Assembly (NCBI GenBank): GCA_016194935.1
Contig: JACQAO010000100.1
Coordinates: 1-58,825 of the forward strand
Length of the DNA: 58,825 bases
Direction of reading: 5' to 3'
Source: Betaproteobacteria bacterium
Lineage (GTDB): Bacteria > Pseudomonadota > Gammaproteobacteria > Burkholderiales > Rhodocyclaceae
Under the pieces are notes generated by a model. The model saw nothing but the letters and a program-made list of their open reading frames with translations, was not told the DNA's origin and did no database searches. The position numbers and the translations under genes were made by a program. Of this stretch, positions 1-9,392 are shown piece after piece (positions within the stretch are counted from its first letter, which is position 1; each line of letters starts with the position of its first letter).

Positions 1-111
1 CTGACAGGCGCAAGCCGCAATACGCTCAAGCAGCATTTTCGCGCACTGGTCGTGCGCGGCCACCTCAACCAGCGCGGTAGCGGACGAGGTGTCTGGTACG
101 CGCTGCGCTGA
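1..111 (+). CDS. C-terminal fragment of a Fic-family or similar winged-helix protein (partial)
   Basis: Frame 1 is open from the window edge to a TGA at 109-111 and encodes 36 residues. The peptide contains SRNTLKQHFRALVVRGHL followed by a Gly/Arg-rich wing and GVWYAL. This is the pattern of a C-terminal winged-helix domain, with a recognition helix, a basic wing and a Trp-Tyr-x-Leu end, as found at the tail of many Fic-domain AMP transferases and of some RecG-like or AlbA-like ATP-binding proteins. The catalytic part lies outside the window, so the family call rests only on this tail. Confidence 0.5.
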   Translation: MTGASRNTLKQHFRALVVRGHLNQRGSGRGVWYALR

Positions 112-182
112 TTTTACTCAAGCAGGACTGCCGCCCCCAACGATTGCCACGGCACTCCGGGCCTCGCAATGACGAAGCAATC

Positions 183-1331
183 TTACCAAGTAGGCAGCAT
201 CAAGGGCGAAACGACCTCGACATTATCGGCCAATGCATAGGGCTCCAACACCGGCGCGACGACGTAGGCGCGTTCCACGCCGAGGTCTTCGCAGGCATGC
301 CAGAAGCCCTTTCCCGGCTTCGGCGCATTGGAGAGTTTTATTTCATAACCGATGCTGCGACCGCCCACGGTAACCACGAGATCCATTTCCGCGCCTGCCG
401 CCGTGCGGTAGAACGTGAACCCGGCCTGCGGCGGTGCAGCGCCGATGATCTGCTCGATGACGAAGCCCTCCCACGACTGCCCTGCCGCCGGATGGCCGAT
501 CAGCTCATCGGTGGTCGCAATATTCAGGAGCGCATGCAGCATGCCGCTGTCGCGCACATAGACCTTCGGCGACTTGACCAGCCGCTTGCCGACATTGACG
601 AAGTGCGGCTCCAGCCGCCGCAGCATCAGGGTATCGACAAACAGGTCGAGGTAACGCCCCACTGTGGTATGAGCGACGCCGCCGAGTGCTGCGCCGAGCT
701 GCGAGGCATTGAACAACTGGCCTTGCAGATGCGCGCACATGCGCCAGAAGCGGCGCAGGGTCTCGGCGGGAATGGTGACGCCGAGCTGCGGCAAATCGCG
801 CGCCAGGAAGGTCTGGATGAAATCGCCGCGCCAGGCAAACGAGGCCGCGTCGTCCGGCGCTGTGTAGCTGGTCGGGAAGCCGCCGCGCAACCATAGACTG
901 GCCGCATGCTGCGGATCGGCGCCGACTTCCTCGATCAGCAGCGGCGCCAGTTCAAGATAGGCGACGCGGCCCGCCAGCGACTCGGAGCTTTGCCGCAGCA
1001 GCAGCCCGCTTGCCGAGCCGAGCAGCAGAAAGCGGCCAGGCCGGCGGTCGGCGTCGATCTCAGGACGCAGCGCGGCGAAGAGTTCCGGCAGCGCCTGCAC
1101 CTCGTCGAGCACCATCAGCCGCCCGCGATGACGAGCGAAGAAAGCTTCGGGCTGGGCGAGCCGCGCCCGATCCGATTCGCGCTCCAGGTCAAGCATCACC
1201 GCATCGGGATATTCGGCAGCCAGCAGCCGCGCCAGCGTCGTCTTGCCGACCTGGCGCGGCCCGAGCAGCACCGCAGCCGGCTGGAGAAACAGTCGGCTGC
1301 GCAGGGCGACAAGGAGCTTTCGGTACAACAT
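183..1331 (-). CDS. ATP-binding protein, AAA_14 / DUF4143 family (copy 1)
   Basis: A 382-residue protein with an N-terminal AAA_14 ATPase domain. The Walker A motif GPRQVGKTT is near residue 25 and the Walker B-like motif LMVLDEVQ near residue 92, followed by LLLGSAS (sensor) and SLAGRV. The C-terminal DUF4143 half ends in a restriction-endonuclease-like core (EGFVIEQI, then AEMDLVV and GYEIKLS, resembling E-x-D-x-E-x-K). Proteins of this family are widespread, often horizontally acquired and of unproven function; a nucleic-acid-linked ATPase role is an inference. Start: ATG at 1331 with no Shine-Dalgarno sequence; a promoter-like element ends 6 nt upstream. A second family member lies at 54961-56130. 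The two share the motif order but are clearly diverged in sequence. Confidence 0.85.
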   Translation of the reverse strand: MLYRKLLVALRSRLFLQPAAVLLGPRQVGKTTLARLLAAEYPDAVMLDLERESDRARLAQPEAFFARHRGRLMVLDEVQALPELFAALRPEIDADRRPGRFLLLGSASGLLLRQSSESLAGRVAYLELAPLLIEEVGADPQHAASLWLRGGFPTSYTAPDDAASFAWRGDFIQTFLARDLPQLGVTIPAETLRRFWRMCAHLQGQLFNASQLGAALGGVAHTTVGRYLDLFVDTLMLRRLEPHFVNVGKRLVKSPKVYVRDSGMLHALLNIATTDELIGHPAAGQSWEGFVIEQIIGAAPPQAGFTFYRTAAGAEMDLVVTVGGRSIGYEIKLSNAPKPGKGFWHACEDLGVERAYVVAPVLEPYALADNVEVVSPLMLPTW

Positions 1332-1366
1332 CCGTGCATTCTGAGCTATTTACGCTCAATATGCAA
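1332..1366 (-). promoter_or_regulatory. Candidate leaderless promoter with overlapping dyad, upstream of DUF4143 ATPase copy 1
   Basis: On the minus strand: TTGCAT (1366-1361), a 17-bp spacer, CAGAAT (1343-1338), six bases, then ATG at 1331. Transcription starting about 7 nt after the -10 would begin at the start codon. An imperfect inverted repeat (GCATTCTGAGC at 1336-1346 and GCTCAATATGC at 1354-1364, 9 of 11 paired, 7-nt loop) covers the spacer and -10. There is no Shine-Dalgarno sequence. The hexamers match consensus only moderately. Confidence 0.45.
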
Positions 1367-1431
1367 GAATGTATCTTTCGCCACCACCCTGCCTGCAGCC
1401 CGACGGATGAGAGGTGCTGGGCTGGCTTGAT

Positions 1432-1451
1432 CTGACCGGCATACCGATCAG
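1432..1451 (-). terminator. Weak stem-loop between the MFS gene and ATPase copy 1
   Basis: CTGACCGG and CCGATCAG pair with one mismatch around the loop CATA, just downstream of the MFS stop codon. No U-tract follows, so this may be a weak or factor-dependent terminator, or incidental. Confidence 0.25.
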
Positions 1452-1458
1452 TAAAGCC

Positions 1459-2693
1459 CTATGCTGAAGTAGCGTAACGCGGGCTGCGCAGCTTCAACGC
1501 CAGCGTCAACAACAACAGCCCTGCGGCGATCCACAGCACCGTTGGCAGCCATGTCAGGAGCGGCGCGAATTGGGTGTCTTTGTTGAGTTGACTCGCCACG
1601 ATGGCGATACGCGAAAACGCCGCCAGCGCCAGCAGTGAAAACATTCCGCCTGTCACCAAGCCTTCCCGACCCGTGCGGCCTAATACCAGGGCCGCTGCAA
1701 ATGCGCTCATCATCACCGCCCCCCACGCTCCGCCGGCAACAAACTGCGCGGCCATCAGCAGATCAAGGTCGGTAGCGGTGGCGGTCGCATAGGCTGAGAT
1801 CGCGCCGATCCACCCCGCAACACCCATGACCAGTGCGCCGCCATAGCGCCGGGTGAGCCAGCTTGCCGGCAGCATCAGCAGGTTGAAGCCTATCCAGAAT
1901 ATCGGCATTAAGTGTTCGAGGTCAGCGGGTTTGGCGAAGCGTAAATACTGTGGTGCCGAGTTGAGCGAAAAATGAATCTCAAAGCCGATGCCCAGTAAAG
2001 CAACTGCGAAAAGGAACGGCGCAACCGGCGGTTTCCTGACAGCCACATCCGCCGCTGCATCTGTCACCTCTCCCGGTGCTGTGGATGTAGCTTGTTGTTG
2101 CAATGCCCGCTCGACCCAGAGAATACCCACGGTTGCCAGCGCCAGTGCGATGCTGGAGAGTGCAAAAGGCCAGCGCGGATCCAGATCACGCAGCGTCACC
2201 GTGAGATAGGGCGCGATGGCGCCCGCCAGCCCCAGTCCGAAAAACGACAGGCTGGTGAGCCAGGGGATGGATGACCAGGCGGCATATTTCCCCAGCAACA
2301 CCAAAGGCGGCGCACGCAATGCCGATGAGGTGATTGACCAGGTGATCGTCAGCGCCAAAAACACCCATTGCGCCGTTGCGCCCAGTGGCGCCACCAGCGG
2401 CAGCAGCAGAAAAGCCAGGCAGGATGTCAGCGTTGCCAGCACCACCCAGCGTCCAAGCTTGCCATAGGCACGCGCTGCTTTATCAGCGATGATCCCCATG
2501 GCGGTATCGGCCACCAGGAATATCAACTGATCCAGCATCAGGATCAGCAGCACCGCCTCTTTGCCAAGACCCGCCTGTACCGCCAGTTTGGGGAGAAAAT
2601 AACGTAAACCGTCCAGGTCAGAGTGAAAAATAACTGGATGGCCGCGAGCGCAACGCCAATTTTGTGCTGGGTGCCTGGAGTAGAAGTGGACAT
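1459..2693 (-). pseudogene. MFS transporter with an apparent one-base frameshift near the N-terminus
   Basis: The main open frame encodes a polytopic membrane protein with about ten clear hydrophobic segments, alternating loops and a central polar linker (about residues 215-240), as expected for a major facilitator superfamily permease. Its own N-terminus (SPEYVHFYSRHPAQNW and so on) is polar and unlike MFS. In another frame, ATG at 2693 starts MSTSTPGTQHKIGVALAAIQ, continuing LFFTLTWTVYVIF, which is a normal first transmembrane helix. The two frames would join if one A were added to the AAAA run at 2596-2599, giving VYVIFLPKLAVQ. Either the strain carries a frameshift or this is a homopolymer sequencing error. 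Substrate is unknown; the closest impression is an SLC45-like sugar or uncharacterised permease. If the base is restored, the protein is about 411 residues. Confidence 0.7.
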
Positions 2694-2927
2694 ATTCTGG
2701 CGACCTGTTTTTTAAAAATATAAGAATATCGTGCATCCTAACATTCTTTTTTTTTAGAAAAAACAGTCAAGCTCAGGCCAGCCTTGGCAGGTCGTCCCAC
2801 TCTGTTCGAATGCACAAAATCTTAGTCATGTGAAGCTCTGTCAATGCGGATATGCGTTGATTATGCGCGCCCACAAGAATCGGGGTATTACCGCGTGGCC
2901 GTTAATCGAGGGCAGCAAAATACGCTG

Positions 2928-3713
2928 TCACTTTCCACTAAAAACTTGGCTCGTCTTCTCCACAAAGGATTTTGTTCCCGCACGGAAGTCTTCCGTGGAA
3001 GCCACCAGTCCGAAGTAATCCGCGCCCAGCAGGGCCGATTCCTCCAGGGTTAGATTGAGGCCGCGATGAATTGCTTCCCATGTCATGCTGACTGCGACAG
3101 GCGCTTGCGCAAGAATTTCAAGCACCAGAGCTTCTGCTTCCTGGTGTAGCTTGTCTGCCGCGACGACGCGGTTGACCAAGCCCATTTGCTGCGCTTCTTC
3201 CGCGCTCATCAGGTTTCCGGTGAGCAGATATTCTGCGGCACGACCCTTGCCGATGAGCCGGGGAAGCCGGGTGGTGCCGCCGAAACCGGCAAACGCTCCT
3301 ATACGCACCTCCGGGTGTCCCAGCCTGGCATGGCGGACTGCCACGCGCAGCATGCAGGCTTCGGCCATCTCCAGGCCGCCGCCGAGGGCGTAGCCATTGA
3401 TTGCGGCGACCACTACTTTGCCCAGAGTTTCGATCTTGTTATTGACGGTCACTGCCAGTTGGGCCAGTTCGCGGACTTCCAGCGGTGTCGCCTGATTGAG
3501 ATACTTGATGTCGGCGCCGGCGGAAAAGGCTTTATCGCCGGCACCGGTAATGATGACGGCTTTTACCGTCGCATCCGTTTTTGCTTTGTCGAGCATGGAC
3601 GACAGTTGCTGCAATACCTCTTTGCTTAGCGCATTGAGCGCCTCCGGGCGATTCAGGGTAATCCAGGCTATGCGACTTTTTACCCGGAAAAGAACGATAT
3701 CTTTGCTCGGCAT
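2928..3713 (-). CDS. Enoyl-CoA hydratase/isomerase (crotonase family)
   Basis: A 261-residue crotonase, the usual family length. It shows the oxyanion-hole segments SAGADIKYL (about residue 65) and GYALGGGLEMAEAC (about residue 106), a Glu in the latter, and HPEVRIGAFAGFGGTTRLPR, which carries the second catalytic-position Glu. Two active-site Glu positions are therefore retained, favouring syn-hydration of trans-2-enoyl-CoA over a purely structural homologue. It lies 122 bp downstream of icmF on the same strand and probably belongs to the same acyl-CoA transcript, although a hairpin array separates them. The exact chain length or branched substrate cannot be read from the sequence. ATG at 3713. 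Confidence 0.9.
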   Translation of the reverse strand: MPSKDIVLFRVKSRIAWITLNRPEALNALSKEVLQQLSSMLDKAKTDATVKAVIITGAGDKAFSAGADIKYLNQATPLEVRELAQLAVTVNNKIETLGKVVVAAINGYALGGGLEMAEACMLRVAVRHARLGHPEVRIGAFAGFGGTTRLPRLIGKGRAAEYLLTGNLMSAEEAQQMGLVNRVVAADKLHQEAEALVLEILAQAPVAVSMTWEAIHRGLNLTLEESALLGADYFGLVASTEDFRAGTKSFVEKTSQVFSGK

Positions 3714-3738
3714 TTTGCTTCCCTATGACGTTACCACC

Positions 3739-3833
3739 TCACCTCTTCGGGTGACCCCGACCTTCGGTCGCCCGTCTTCGGGTAGGCCTCCTACCACCTC
3801 TTCGGGTGGTTCCGGCCACTCTGACGGGTGGCC
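3739..3833 (-). repeat. Array of consecutive hairpins between icmF and the enoyl-CoA hydratase gene
   Basis: Within 95 bases, starting just after the icmF stop codon, there are several self-complementary elements: TCACC/GGTGA (3739-3754), CGAC/GTCG (3758-3770), CCCG/CGGG (3771-3782), GGTAGG/CCTACC (3781-3795), ACCACC/GGTGGT (3793-3810) and GGCCAC/GTGGCC (3814-3833). Four of the loops contain the octamer-like core CTTCGG or TCTTCG. Some arms overlap, so alternative folds are possible. No protein reading of the stretch looks real. Confidence 0.65.
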
Positions 3834-3835
3834 TC

Positions 3836-6800
3836 CTACATGTTGCGGCGATACTGCCCGCCCACTTCGTACAAGGCGTTGCTGATCTGGCCGAGTGAGC
3901 AGACGCGCACGGCGTCCATCAGTACCGCGAAGACGTTGCCATTTTCGATGACGGTCTGCTTCAGGCGTGCCTGCATGGCTGCGGCAGCATCTTTGTGACT
4001 TGCCTGGAAGCTGCGCAGCCGCTTGATCTGCGACTGTTTCTCTTCTTCCGTCGAGCGCGCCAGCTCGATCTCGGTCTGCGCATCGCCATTGGGATTGCGG
4101 AAGGTGTTCACGCCGATGATGGGATAGGAGCCGTCGTGTTTTCTGTGCTCGTAGTACAGCGACTCCTCCTGGATCTTGCTGCGCTGATAGCCGGTCTCCA
4201 TCGCGCCGAGGACGCCGCCGCGCTCGGCGATGGCTTCGAATTCCTTGAGCACGGCTTCCTCCACCAGGTCGGTCAACTCGTCGATGATGAAGGCACCCTG
4301 GTTGGGATTCTCGTTCTTCGCCAGACCCCATTCGCGGTTGATCACCAACTGGATTGCCATGGCGCGCCGCACCGACTCGTCGGTGGGAGTGGTGATGGCC
4401 TCGTCGTAGGCGTTGGTGTGCAGGCTGTTGCAATTGTCGTAGATGGCGATCAACGCTTGCAAGGTGGTCCGAATGTCGTTGAAAGCCATCTCTTGCGCAT
4501 GCAGGCTGCGGCCACTGGTCTGGACATGGTATTTGAGTTTCTGGCTGCGCTCGTTGGCGCCGTATTTGTTCTTCATCGCCACCGCCCAGATGCGCCGGGC
4601 GACTCGACCGATCACTGTGTATTCCGGGTCCATGCCGTTGCTGAAGAAGAACGACAGGTTGGGGGCGAAGTCGTCGATGTGCATGCCGCGCGCAAGATAC
4701 GCCTCGACGTAGGTGAAGCCGTTGGAGAGCGTGAAGGCGAGCTGCGAGATCGGGTTGGCGCCAGCCTCGGCGATGTGATAACCGGAAATCGACACCGAGT
4801 AGAAGTTTTTGATGTCGTGATTGACAAAATATTCCTGGATGTCGCCCATCATTTTCAGCGCGAACTCGGTGGAGAAAATGCAGGTGTTCTGTCCTTGGTC
4901 TTCCTTGAGGATGTCGGCCTGCACCGTGCCGCGCACGCTGGAGAGCGTCGAGGCGCGAATTTTTTCGGCTTCGTCCTCGCTCGGCGCGCGACCGTTGTCT
5001 TCCTTGAATTTGTCGAGTTGCTGCTGGATGGCGGTGTTGAAGAACATCGCCAGAATCATCGGCGCGGGGCCGTTGATGGTCATCGACACGGAAGTCGTGG
5101 GCGCGCACAGATCGAAGCCCGAGTAGAGCACCTGCATGTCGTCGAGCGTGGCAATCGACACGCCGGCATTGCCGACCTTGCCGTAGATGTCCGGTCTTTC
5201 GTCCGGGTCGCAACCATACAAAGTCACCGAGTCGAAAGCGGTGGACAAACGCTTGGCCGGCAATCCCTCGGAAACATTGCGGAAGCGGCGGTTGGTGCGG
5301 AAGGCGTCGCCTTCGCCGGCGAACATGCGGGTCGGGTCTTCATTTTCCCTTTTGAAGGCGAACACGCCGGCGGTGAATGGGAAACTGCCGGGCAGGTTTT
5401 CGCGCATCAGGAAACGCAGTATCTCGCCTTCGTCTTCATAGCGCGGCAGCGCGACCTTGCGTATCCTGGTGCCGCATAGTGAGGTAGTGGTCAACGCGGT
5501 GCGCTGTTCCTTGCCGCGAACACTGACGATGTATTCGTCCTGGGCGTAAAGCTCCACCGTCTGCGGCCACTGTTCCAGCAGATGTTTGGCGCGCGCATCG
5601 AGCTGGCTGTCTTTCCAGGCGATCATCTCATCAAACTGCGCATCGAAGTCCCTGGATAGTTTCCCACGCTCGGCCAAAATGGCTTTGGCGGTGCGCAGTG
5701 ATTGCCGTTCGCGCGCCAGGGTGACCTGCTCCGCCGTGTGCCGGTGATAAGCGCGTAGCGCCTCGGCAATCTCAGCCAGATAGCGGGTGCGCGCAGTCGG
5801 CACGATGGCGCGCGACACCGACGACTGCTTGACGGAAACCTGCGGTAGCGTCCCGGCTGCGACTGGCAGGCCGAGTTCTTGCAGGCGGGGAATCATCGCT
5901 TGATACAAGGCGGTGACGCCGTCGTCGTTGAAACGCGCCGCCATGGTGCCGAACACCGGCATTTCCTCCGGCCGCTCGCCGAATCTTTCCCTGTTGCGCT
6001 GGACCTGTTTGCGCACGTCGCGCAGGGCGTCTTCGGCGCCCTTGCGGTCGAACTTGTTGATGGCGACGAAATCGGCAAAATCGAGCATGTCGATTTTTTC
6101 CAACTGGCTGGCCGCGCCGAATTCCGGCGTCATGACGTAAAGCGAACAATCGACATGCGCCACGATGGCCGCGTTGCCCTGGCCGATGCCGGAGGTCTCG
6201 ACAATCACCAGATCGAAGCCGGCCAGCTTGCAGGCGGCAATCGTCTCGGGCAGGGCTGCGGAAATTTCAGAACTCGCGCCATTGTCAAAATTCCGTGTCG
6301 CCATCGAGCGCATGAAAATATTTTGGTGTTCAATGGCGTTCATGCGGATGCGGTCGCCCAGCAGCGCCCCGCCGCTGCGCTTGCGCGAGGGGTCGATGGA
6401 GATGATGGCGATCCGCAATTGGTCGTTGCGATCCAGGCGGAAACGGCGCACCAGCTCGTCGGTCAGCGAAGACTTGCCGGCGCCGCCGGTGCCGGTGATG
6501 CCCAGCGTTGGGGTGGTGAGTTTGGCGGCGGCTTCGATGATCTGTTGTTTCAGCGTGGCGGGATAGACGCCGTTCTCCAGCGCCGTGATGATTTGCGCCA
6601 GCTTGCGCCGGTCGCCCGTCTGAAGCGCCCGGAGCGCCTCTCCCGGCGGCGGCGCCAGCGACCCCAGGTCAACATCGGCACGCTCCACGACATCGTTGAG
6701 CATGCCTTGCAGGCCGAGCTGCTGGCCGTCTTGCGGCGAGTAGATGCGGGTGACGCCGTAGGCGTGCAAGGCTTCGATTTCCGCCGGTATGATCACCCCG

Positions 6801-7123
6801 CCGCCGCCGCCGAATACTTTGATGTGCTCGCCGCCGTTGGCCCGCAGCAGGTCCAGCATGTACTTGAAGTATTCGACGTGGCCGCCCTGGTAGGAGGTCA
6901 CGGCGATGCCCTGCACATCCTCCTGCAAAGCAGCATTGACGATCTCGCCGACCGAGCGGTTGTGGCCGAGATGAATCACCTCGGCGCCGGTCGCCTGCAT
7001 GATGCGGCGCATGATGTTGATGGCGGCGTCGTGACCGTCGAACAGCGCAGCAGCGGTGATGAAGCGCACCTTGTGTTTCGGCTTGTAGGAAACCAGCTTG
7101 CGGGCAATGCTGAGATCAGTCAT
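3836..7123 (-). CDS. icmF: Fused isobutyryl-CoA mutase (IcmF), methylmalonyl-CoA mutase family
   Basis: A 1095-residue protein, the normal length for IcmF, which isomerises isobutyryl-CoA and n-butyryl-CoA using adenosylcobalamin. Domains in order: an N-terminal B12-binding domain with FDGHDAAIN at residues 28-36 (His31 is the expected lower cobalt ligand) and [11 protein letters not shown]; a MeaI-type G-protein chaperone with P-loop GTGGAGKSS near residue 212 and base-recognition segment NKFDRKG; and the large mutase barrel with [26 protein letters not shown] and [19 protein letters not shown]. The small-subunit, G-protein and large-subunit order identifies IcmF rather than MutB/MutA. Start ATG at 7123. 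The divergent AraC regulator and the downstream hydratase suggest a role in branched or short acyl-CoA metabolism. Confidence 0.93.
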   Translation of the reverse strand: MTDLSIARKLVSYKPKHKVRFITAAALFDGHDAAINIMRRIMQATGAEVIHLGHNRSVGEIVNAALQEDVQGIAVTSYQGGHVEYFKYMLDLLRANGGEHIKVFGGGGGVIIPAEIEALHAYGVTRIYSPQDGQQLGLQGMLNDVVERADVDLGSLAPPPGEALRALQTGDRRKLAQIITALENGVYPATLKQQIIEAAAKLTTPTLGITGTGGAGKSSLTDELVRRFRLDRNDQLRIAIISIDPSRKRSGGALLGDRIRMNAIEHQNIFMRSMATRNFDNGASSEISAALPETIAACKLAGFDLVIVETSGIGQGNAAIVAHVDCSLYVMTPEFGAASQLEKIDMLDFADFVAINKFDRKGAEDALRDVRKQVQRNRERFGERPEEMPVFGTMAARFNDDGVTALYQAMIPRLQELGLPVAAGTLPQVSVKQSSVSRAIVPTARTRYLAEIAEALRAYHRHTAEQVTLARERQSLRTAKAILAERGKLSRDFDAQFDEMIAWKDSQLDARAKHLLEQWPQTVELYAQDEYIVSVRGKEQRTALTTTSLCGTRIRKVALPRYEDEGEILRFLMRENLPGSFPFTAGVFAFKRENEDPTRMFAGEGDAFRTNRRFRNVSEGLPAKRLSTAFDSVTLYGCDPDERPDIYGKVGNAGVSIATLDDMQVLYSGFDLCAPTTSVSMTINGPAPMILAMFFNTAIQQQLDKFKEDNGRAPSEDEAEKIRASTLSSVRGTVQADILKEDQGQNTCIFSTEFALKMMGDIQEYFVNHDIKNFYSVSISGYHIAEAGANPISQLAFTLSNGFTYVEAYLARGMHIDDFAPNLSFFFSNGMDPEYTVIGRVARRIWAVAMKNKYGANERSQKLKYHVQTSGRSLHAQEMAFNDIRTTLQALIAIYDNCNSLHTNAYDEAITTPTDESVRRAMAIQLVINREWGLAKNENPNQGAFIIDELTDLVEEAVLKEFEAIAERGGVLGAMETGYQRSKIQEESLYYEHRKHDGSYPIIGVNTFRNPNGDAQTEIELARSTEEEKQSQIKRLRSFQASHKDAAAAMQARLKQTVIENGNVFAVLMDAVRVCSLGQISNALYEVGGQYRRNM

Positions 7124-7143
7124 GGCGGCGTCTCCGGCAGAAC

Positions 7144-7194
7144 ACTCCAGCTTTCATCTTAGAAGTTTATGCAGGGTTGCGCTATGGCTGGAGT
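7144..7194. promoter_or_regulatory. Inverted repeat in the icmF / AraC-regulator divergent promoter region
   Basis: ACTCCAGC (7144-7151) and GCTGGAGT (7187-7194) form a perfect 8-bp inverted repeat with 35 bp between the arms, inside the 112-bp gap between two divergent genes. The position suits an operator for the adjacent AraC-type regulator, but one occurrence of an 8-mer is weak evidence. Confidence 0.3.
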
Positions 7195-7235
7195 TGTCTA
7201 ATACTATGCAAATTCCGCCAAAATCATAAAATATC

Positions 7236-8264
7236 ATGCCCGCCAAAAATCCTTCCCGCCACTCTTCATCGGTGACCATTGGCTTTGTTACCGGTATTGT
7301 CTCTGGTTTTCCGAGCTCCGGCGGGAAGCTTGGAGAAATAATGAATCGTGCAGGAATTGCCACAAAACTTCTAAAAGACCCGCATGCGCGCATCCCCGTT
7401 ACACGTTATGCAGCGCTCTATCGCCTGATCACCGAACAACTCGACGACGAAGGATTCGCCTTGTTCTCGCGTCCATTGCGCCGTGGCACTTTCGAATTCC
7501 TCTGTCGCGCTGCGCTCAGTGCGGTCGACCTGGAGGAGGCATTGCAGCGTATCGCCCGGTTCATGCGCATGGTGCTCGATGACTTCACGGTGGATGTGGA
7601 AAAAACCCGTAACGCCGCCGTGCTGGTGATTACTCAGCAACAGCCATTGCCGGTGGGCGCAGCGGGCCGGGTGTTCGCCTGCGAGTGGTTGCTGCGCATG
7701 ATCCACGGCCTGGCCGCCTGGCTGGTGGCGCAACCGCTGGCGCTGAATGAAGCGGCCTTTCCCTACCCGCCGCCGCCCCACGCTGCCGACTACGAACTGG
7801 TGTTCGCGGCGCACTGCACGTTCAATGCGCCGCGTCTGGAGGCGCGCTTCCCGCTGGACAACCTGGCCTTGCCGGTACGCCGCGACGAAGCTGCACTGCG
7901 CCTGTTTCTCACCGACGCTCCGGCCAACATCACCACCCTCTACCGGCGCGACCGTGCGCTGGCCACCCGCGTGCGCGCCGCCTTGCGCGCCGCCCTGCCC
8001 GAGCAGCGCCCGCTGCCCGAGATCGCCCGCGCCTTGTTTCTTTCGCCGCGCACCTTGCATCGGCGGCTGGAGGAGGAAGGCGCCAGCTTCCGGGCGATCA
8101 AGGACGGCGTGCGCCGCGACCTTGCCATCGAGCGGCTGGTCAAGACTTCGCTGCCGCTCTCGCACATTGCAGCGGAATTGGGTTATGCCGACGCTTCGGC
8201 GTTTTATCGCGCTTTTGCCGGGTGGACCGGCGTAGGGCCGCGGGAGTACCGGCGGCGCGGATAA
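7236..8264 (+). CDS. AraC-family transcriptional regulator (Arabinose_bd N-domain type)
   Basis: A 342-residue regulator. Residues about 20-215 resemble the PF12625 ligand domain of OruR/ArgR-like AraC proteins, with the typical opening GFVTGIVSGF followed by AGIATKLLKDPHARIPVTRYAALYR. Residues about 245-340 form a double helix-turn-helix: FLSPRTLHRRLEEEG and LSHIAAELGYADASAFYRAF, ending GVGPREYRRR. Transcribed away from icmF, so the likely target is the icmF-hydratase unit. Members of this subtype often control lipid, steroid or amino acid catabolism; the effector is unknown. ATG at 7236 is preferred to the internal ATG at 7341 because the earlier residues match the family N-terminus. Confidence 0.88.
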   Translation: MPAKNPSRHSSSVTIGFVTGIVSGFPSSGGKLGEIMNRAGIATKLLKDPHARIPVTRYAALYRLITEQLDDEGFALFSRPLRRGTFEFLCRAALSAVDLEEALQRIARFMRMVLDDFTVDVEKTRNAAVLVITQQQPLPVGAAGRVFACEWLLRMIHGLAAWLVAQPLALNEAAFPYPPPPHAADYELVFAAHCTFNAPRLEARFPLDNLALPVRRDEAALRLFLTDAPANITTLYRRDRALATRVRAALRAALPEQRPLPEIARALFLSPRTLHRRLEEEGASFRAIKDGVRRDLAIERLVKTSLPLSHIAAELGYADASAFYRAFAGWTGVGPREYRRRG

Positions 8265-8274
8265 AGAGAAAAAG

Positions 8275-9192
8275 CTAACGGTTCAGCTTTTCCAGGCCTT
8301 GCGCTTCTTCGAGGATATCCTGGTAATCCTCGTCCGAAAGGCCGAAGTGTTTCAGGACGGCGGATTCGAATTTGCCCCACTCGACATCTTCGCTGCTGCG
8401 CGCCGAGAGGTGATGAACATGCTCGGCAAGATGGCCGATACCGATGAAGTCGAGCATATGATCGCCCAGATCGGCCTCACCCGGATCGAACACATCAAGC
8501 TCGTGATGCCGCAAAATTGCCTGACACAATTCTTTCGGCAAGTTCCAGGAGCGCGCCAGAAAATAACCCACCGCTGCGTGGCTGGTGCCGACGGCGGCCT
8601 CCTCGCAGGCGGTGAAAGACAGGCCCTCACTGCTGTTGGCGGCAATCAGCGCTTCCTTGTAGGCCGGAAAATGCTGCATCAGCAAGGGAATGCCGCAGTT
8701 GTGAAACAGGCCGTAACTGTAGGCTTCGTCGGGGGAGATACTGTGCAGGCGCTTGGCGATCCGGGTGCAGATCAGCGCGACTTTTTCGGCGGAATCCCAG
8801 AAGCGCTCCAGCGATGCCGATGAACCGCCGCCGCTCATATTGCGCAGCACCAGTGCGGTGGCAATACCCGTCACTTGCTTCAAACCCAGCAGTTGCAGGG
8901 CTTGCGGGACACTGGCCACCTTGCGATCGAGGCCGAAGGCCGCCGAGTTAACCGACTTGATCATCGCGGCGGAAAGGCCGACATCGGCAGTAATCAGTTT
9001 CGCCACGCGCCGAAAATCCGGCTCCGCTTTAGCCTTTTCTTCCATCAGGGCGCTCACCACTTCCGGCCGCGGTGGGATGTGCAATGCGCCGAAAGAGAAT
9101 TGCGCGCGCTTACCGGCCTGATCGTCCAGACCTTGAGACGGCGGAATGTGATTGACGGGTTTCAGTGGAATACCTTCTATGCGCGGTTCCAT
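8275..9192 (-). CDS. HDOD domain-containing protein
   Basis: A 305-residue single-domain HDOD protein. The diagnostic segment runs from about residue 55: RRVAKLITADVGLSAAMIK, SVNSAAFGL, VPQALQLLGLKQV, then helices with LICTRIAKRLH, EAYSYGLFHNCGIPLL and SHAAVGYFLARSW. HDOD is an HD-superfamily fold that normally lacks the metal-binding His-Asp pair and acts as a non-enzymatic signalling module. No GGDEF, EAL or receiver domain is fused here. It faces the AraC gene tail-to-tail with a 10-bp gap and shows no functional tie to either neighbour. ATG at 9192. Confidence 0.88.
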   Translation of the reverse strand: MEPRIEGIPLKPVNHIPPSQGLDDQAGKRAQFSFGALHIPPRPEVVSALMEEKAKAEPDFRRVAKLITADVGLSAAMIKSVNSAAFGLDRKVASVPQALQLLGLKQVTGIATALVLRNMSGGGSSASLERFWDSAEKVALICTRIAKRLHSISPDEAYSYGLFHNCGIPLLMQHFPAYKEALIAANSSEGLSFTACEEAAVGTSHAAVGYFLARSWNLPKELCQAILRHHELDVFDPGEADLGDHMLDFIGIGHLAEHVHHLSARSSEDVEWGKFESAVLKHFGLSDEDYQDILEEAQGLEKLNR

Positions 9193-9392
9193 TCCCCATC
9201 CTCAACCTTTGTGGTCATTAATATGACAACCGGAGAGGGAATTTACAGCCGCAATGTTACACGAAGATTAAGTTGGTTTGCATCGCCATCAAGTCCCACG
9301 AAACCTCTGGCAGAGGACATAATGCGCGCTCGGCGGCAAGGCAGCGTCTATCTCATCCGCCGCTTTCGCCGCGATACTTTCAGGAGTTGTTC

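Noticed and set aside
3739-3833. The repeated CTTCGGG units as a CRISPR-like array
   Set aside because: The units are short, variably spaced, self-complementary and contain no spacer-like unique segments; a hairpin cluster explains them.
3723-5213. 496-codon minus-strand frame covering the icmF 3' end and the hairpin array
   Set aside because: It overlaps icmF in another frame and is extremely Arg/Gln/His-rich without any family resemblance.
7159-7374. TTAGAAGTTT at 7159-7168 and its exact reverse complement at 7365-7374
   Set aside because: The second copy lies inside the AraC coding region about 200 bp away; one 10-mer pair at that distance may well be chance.
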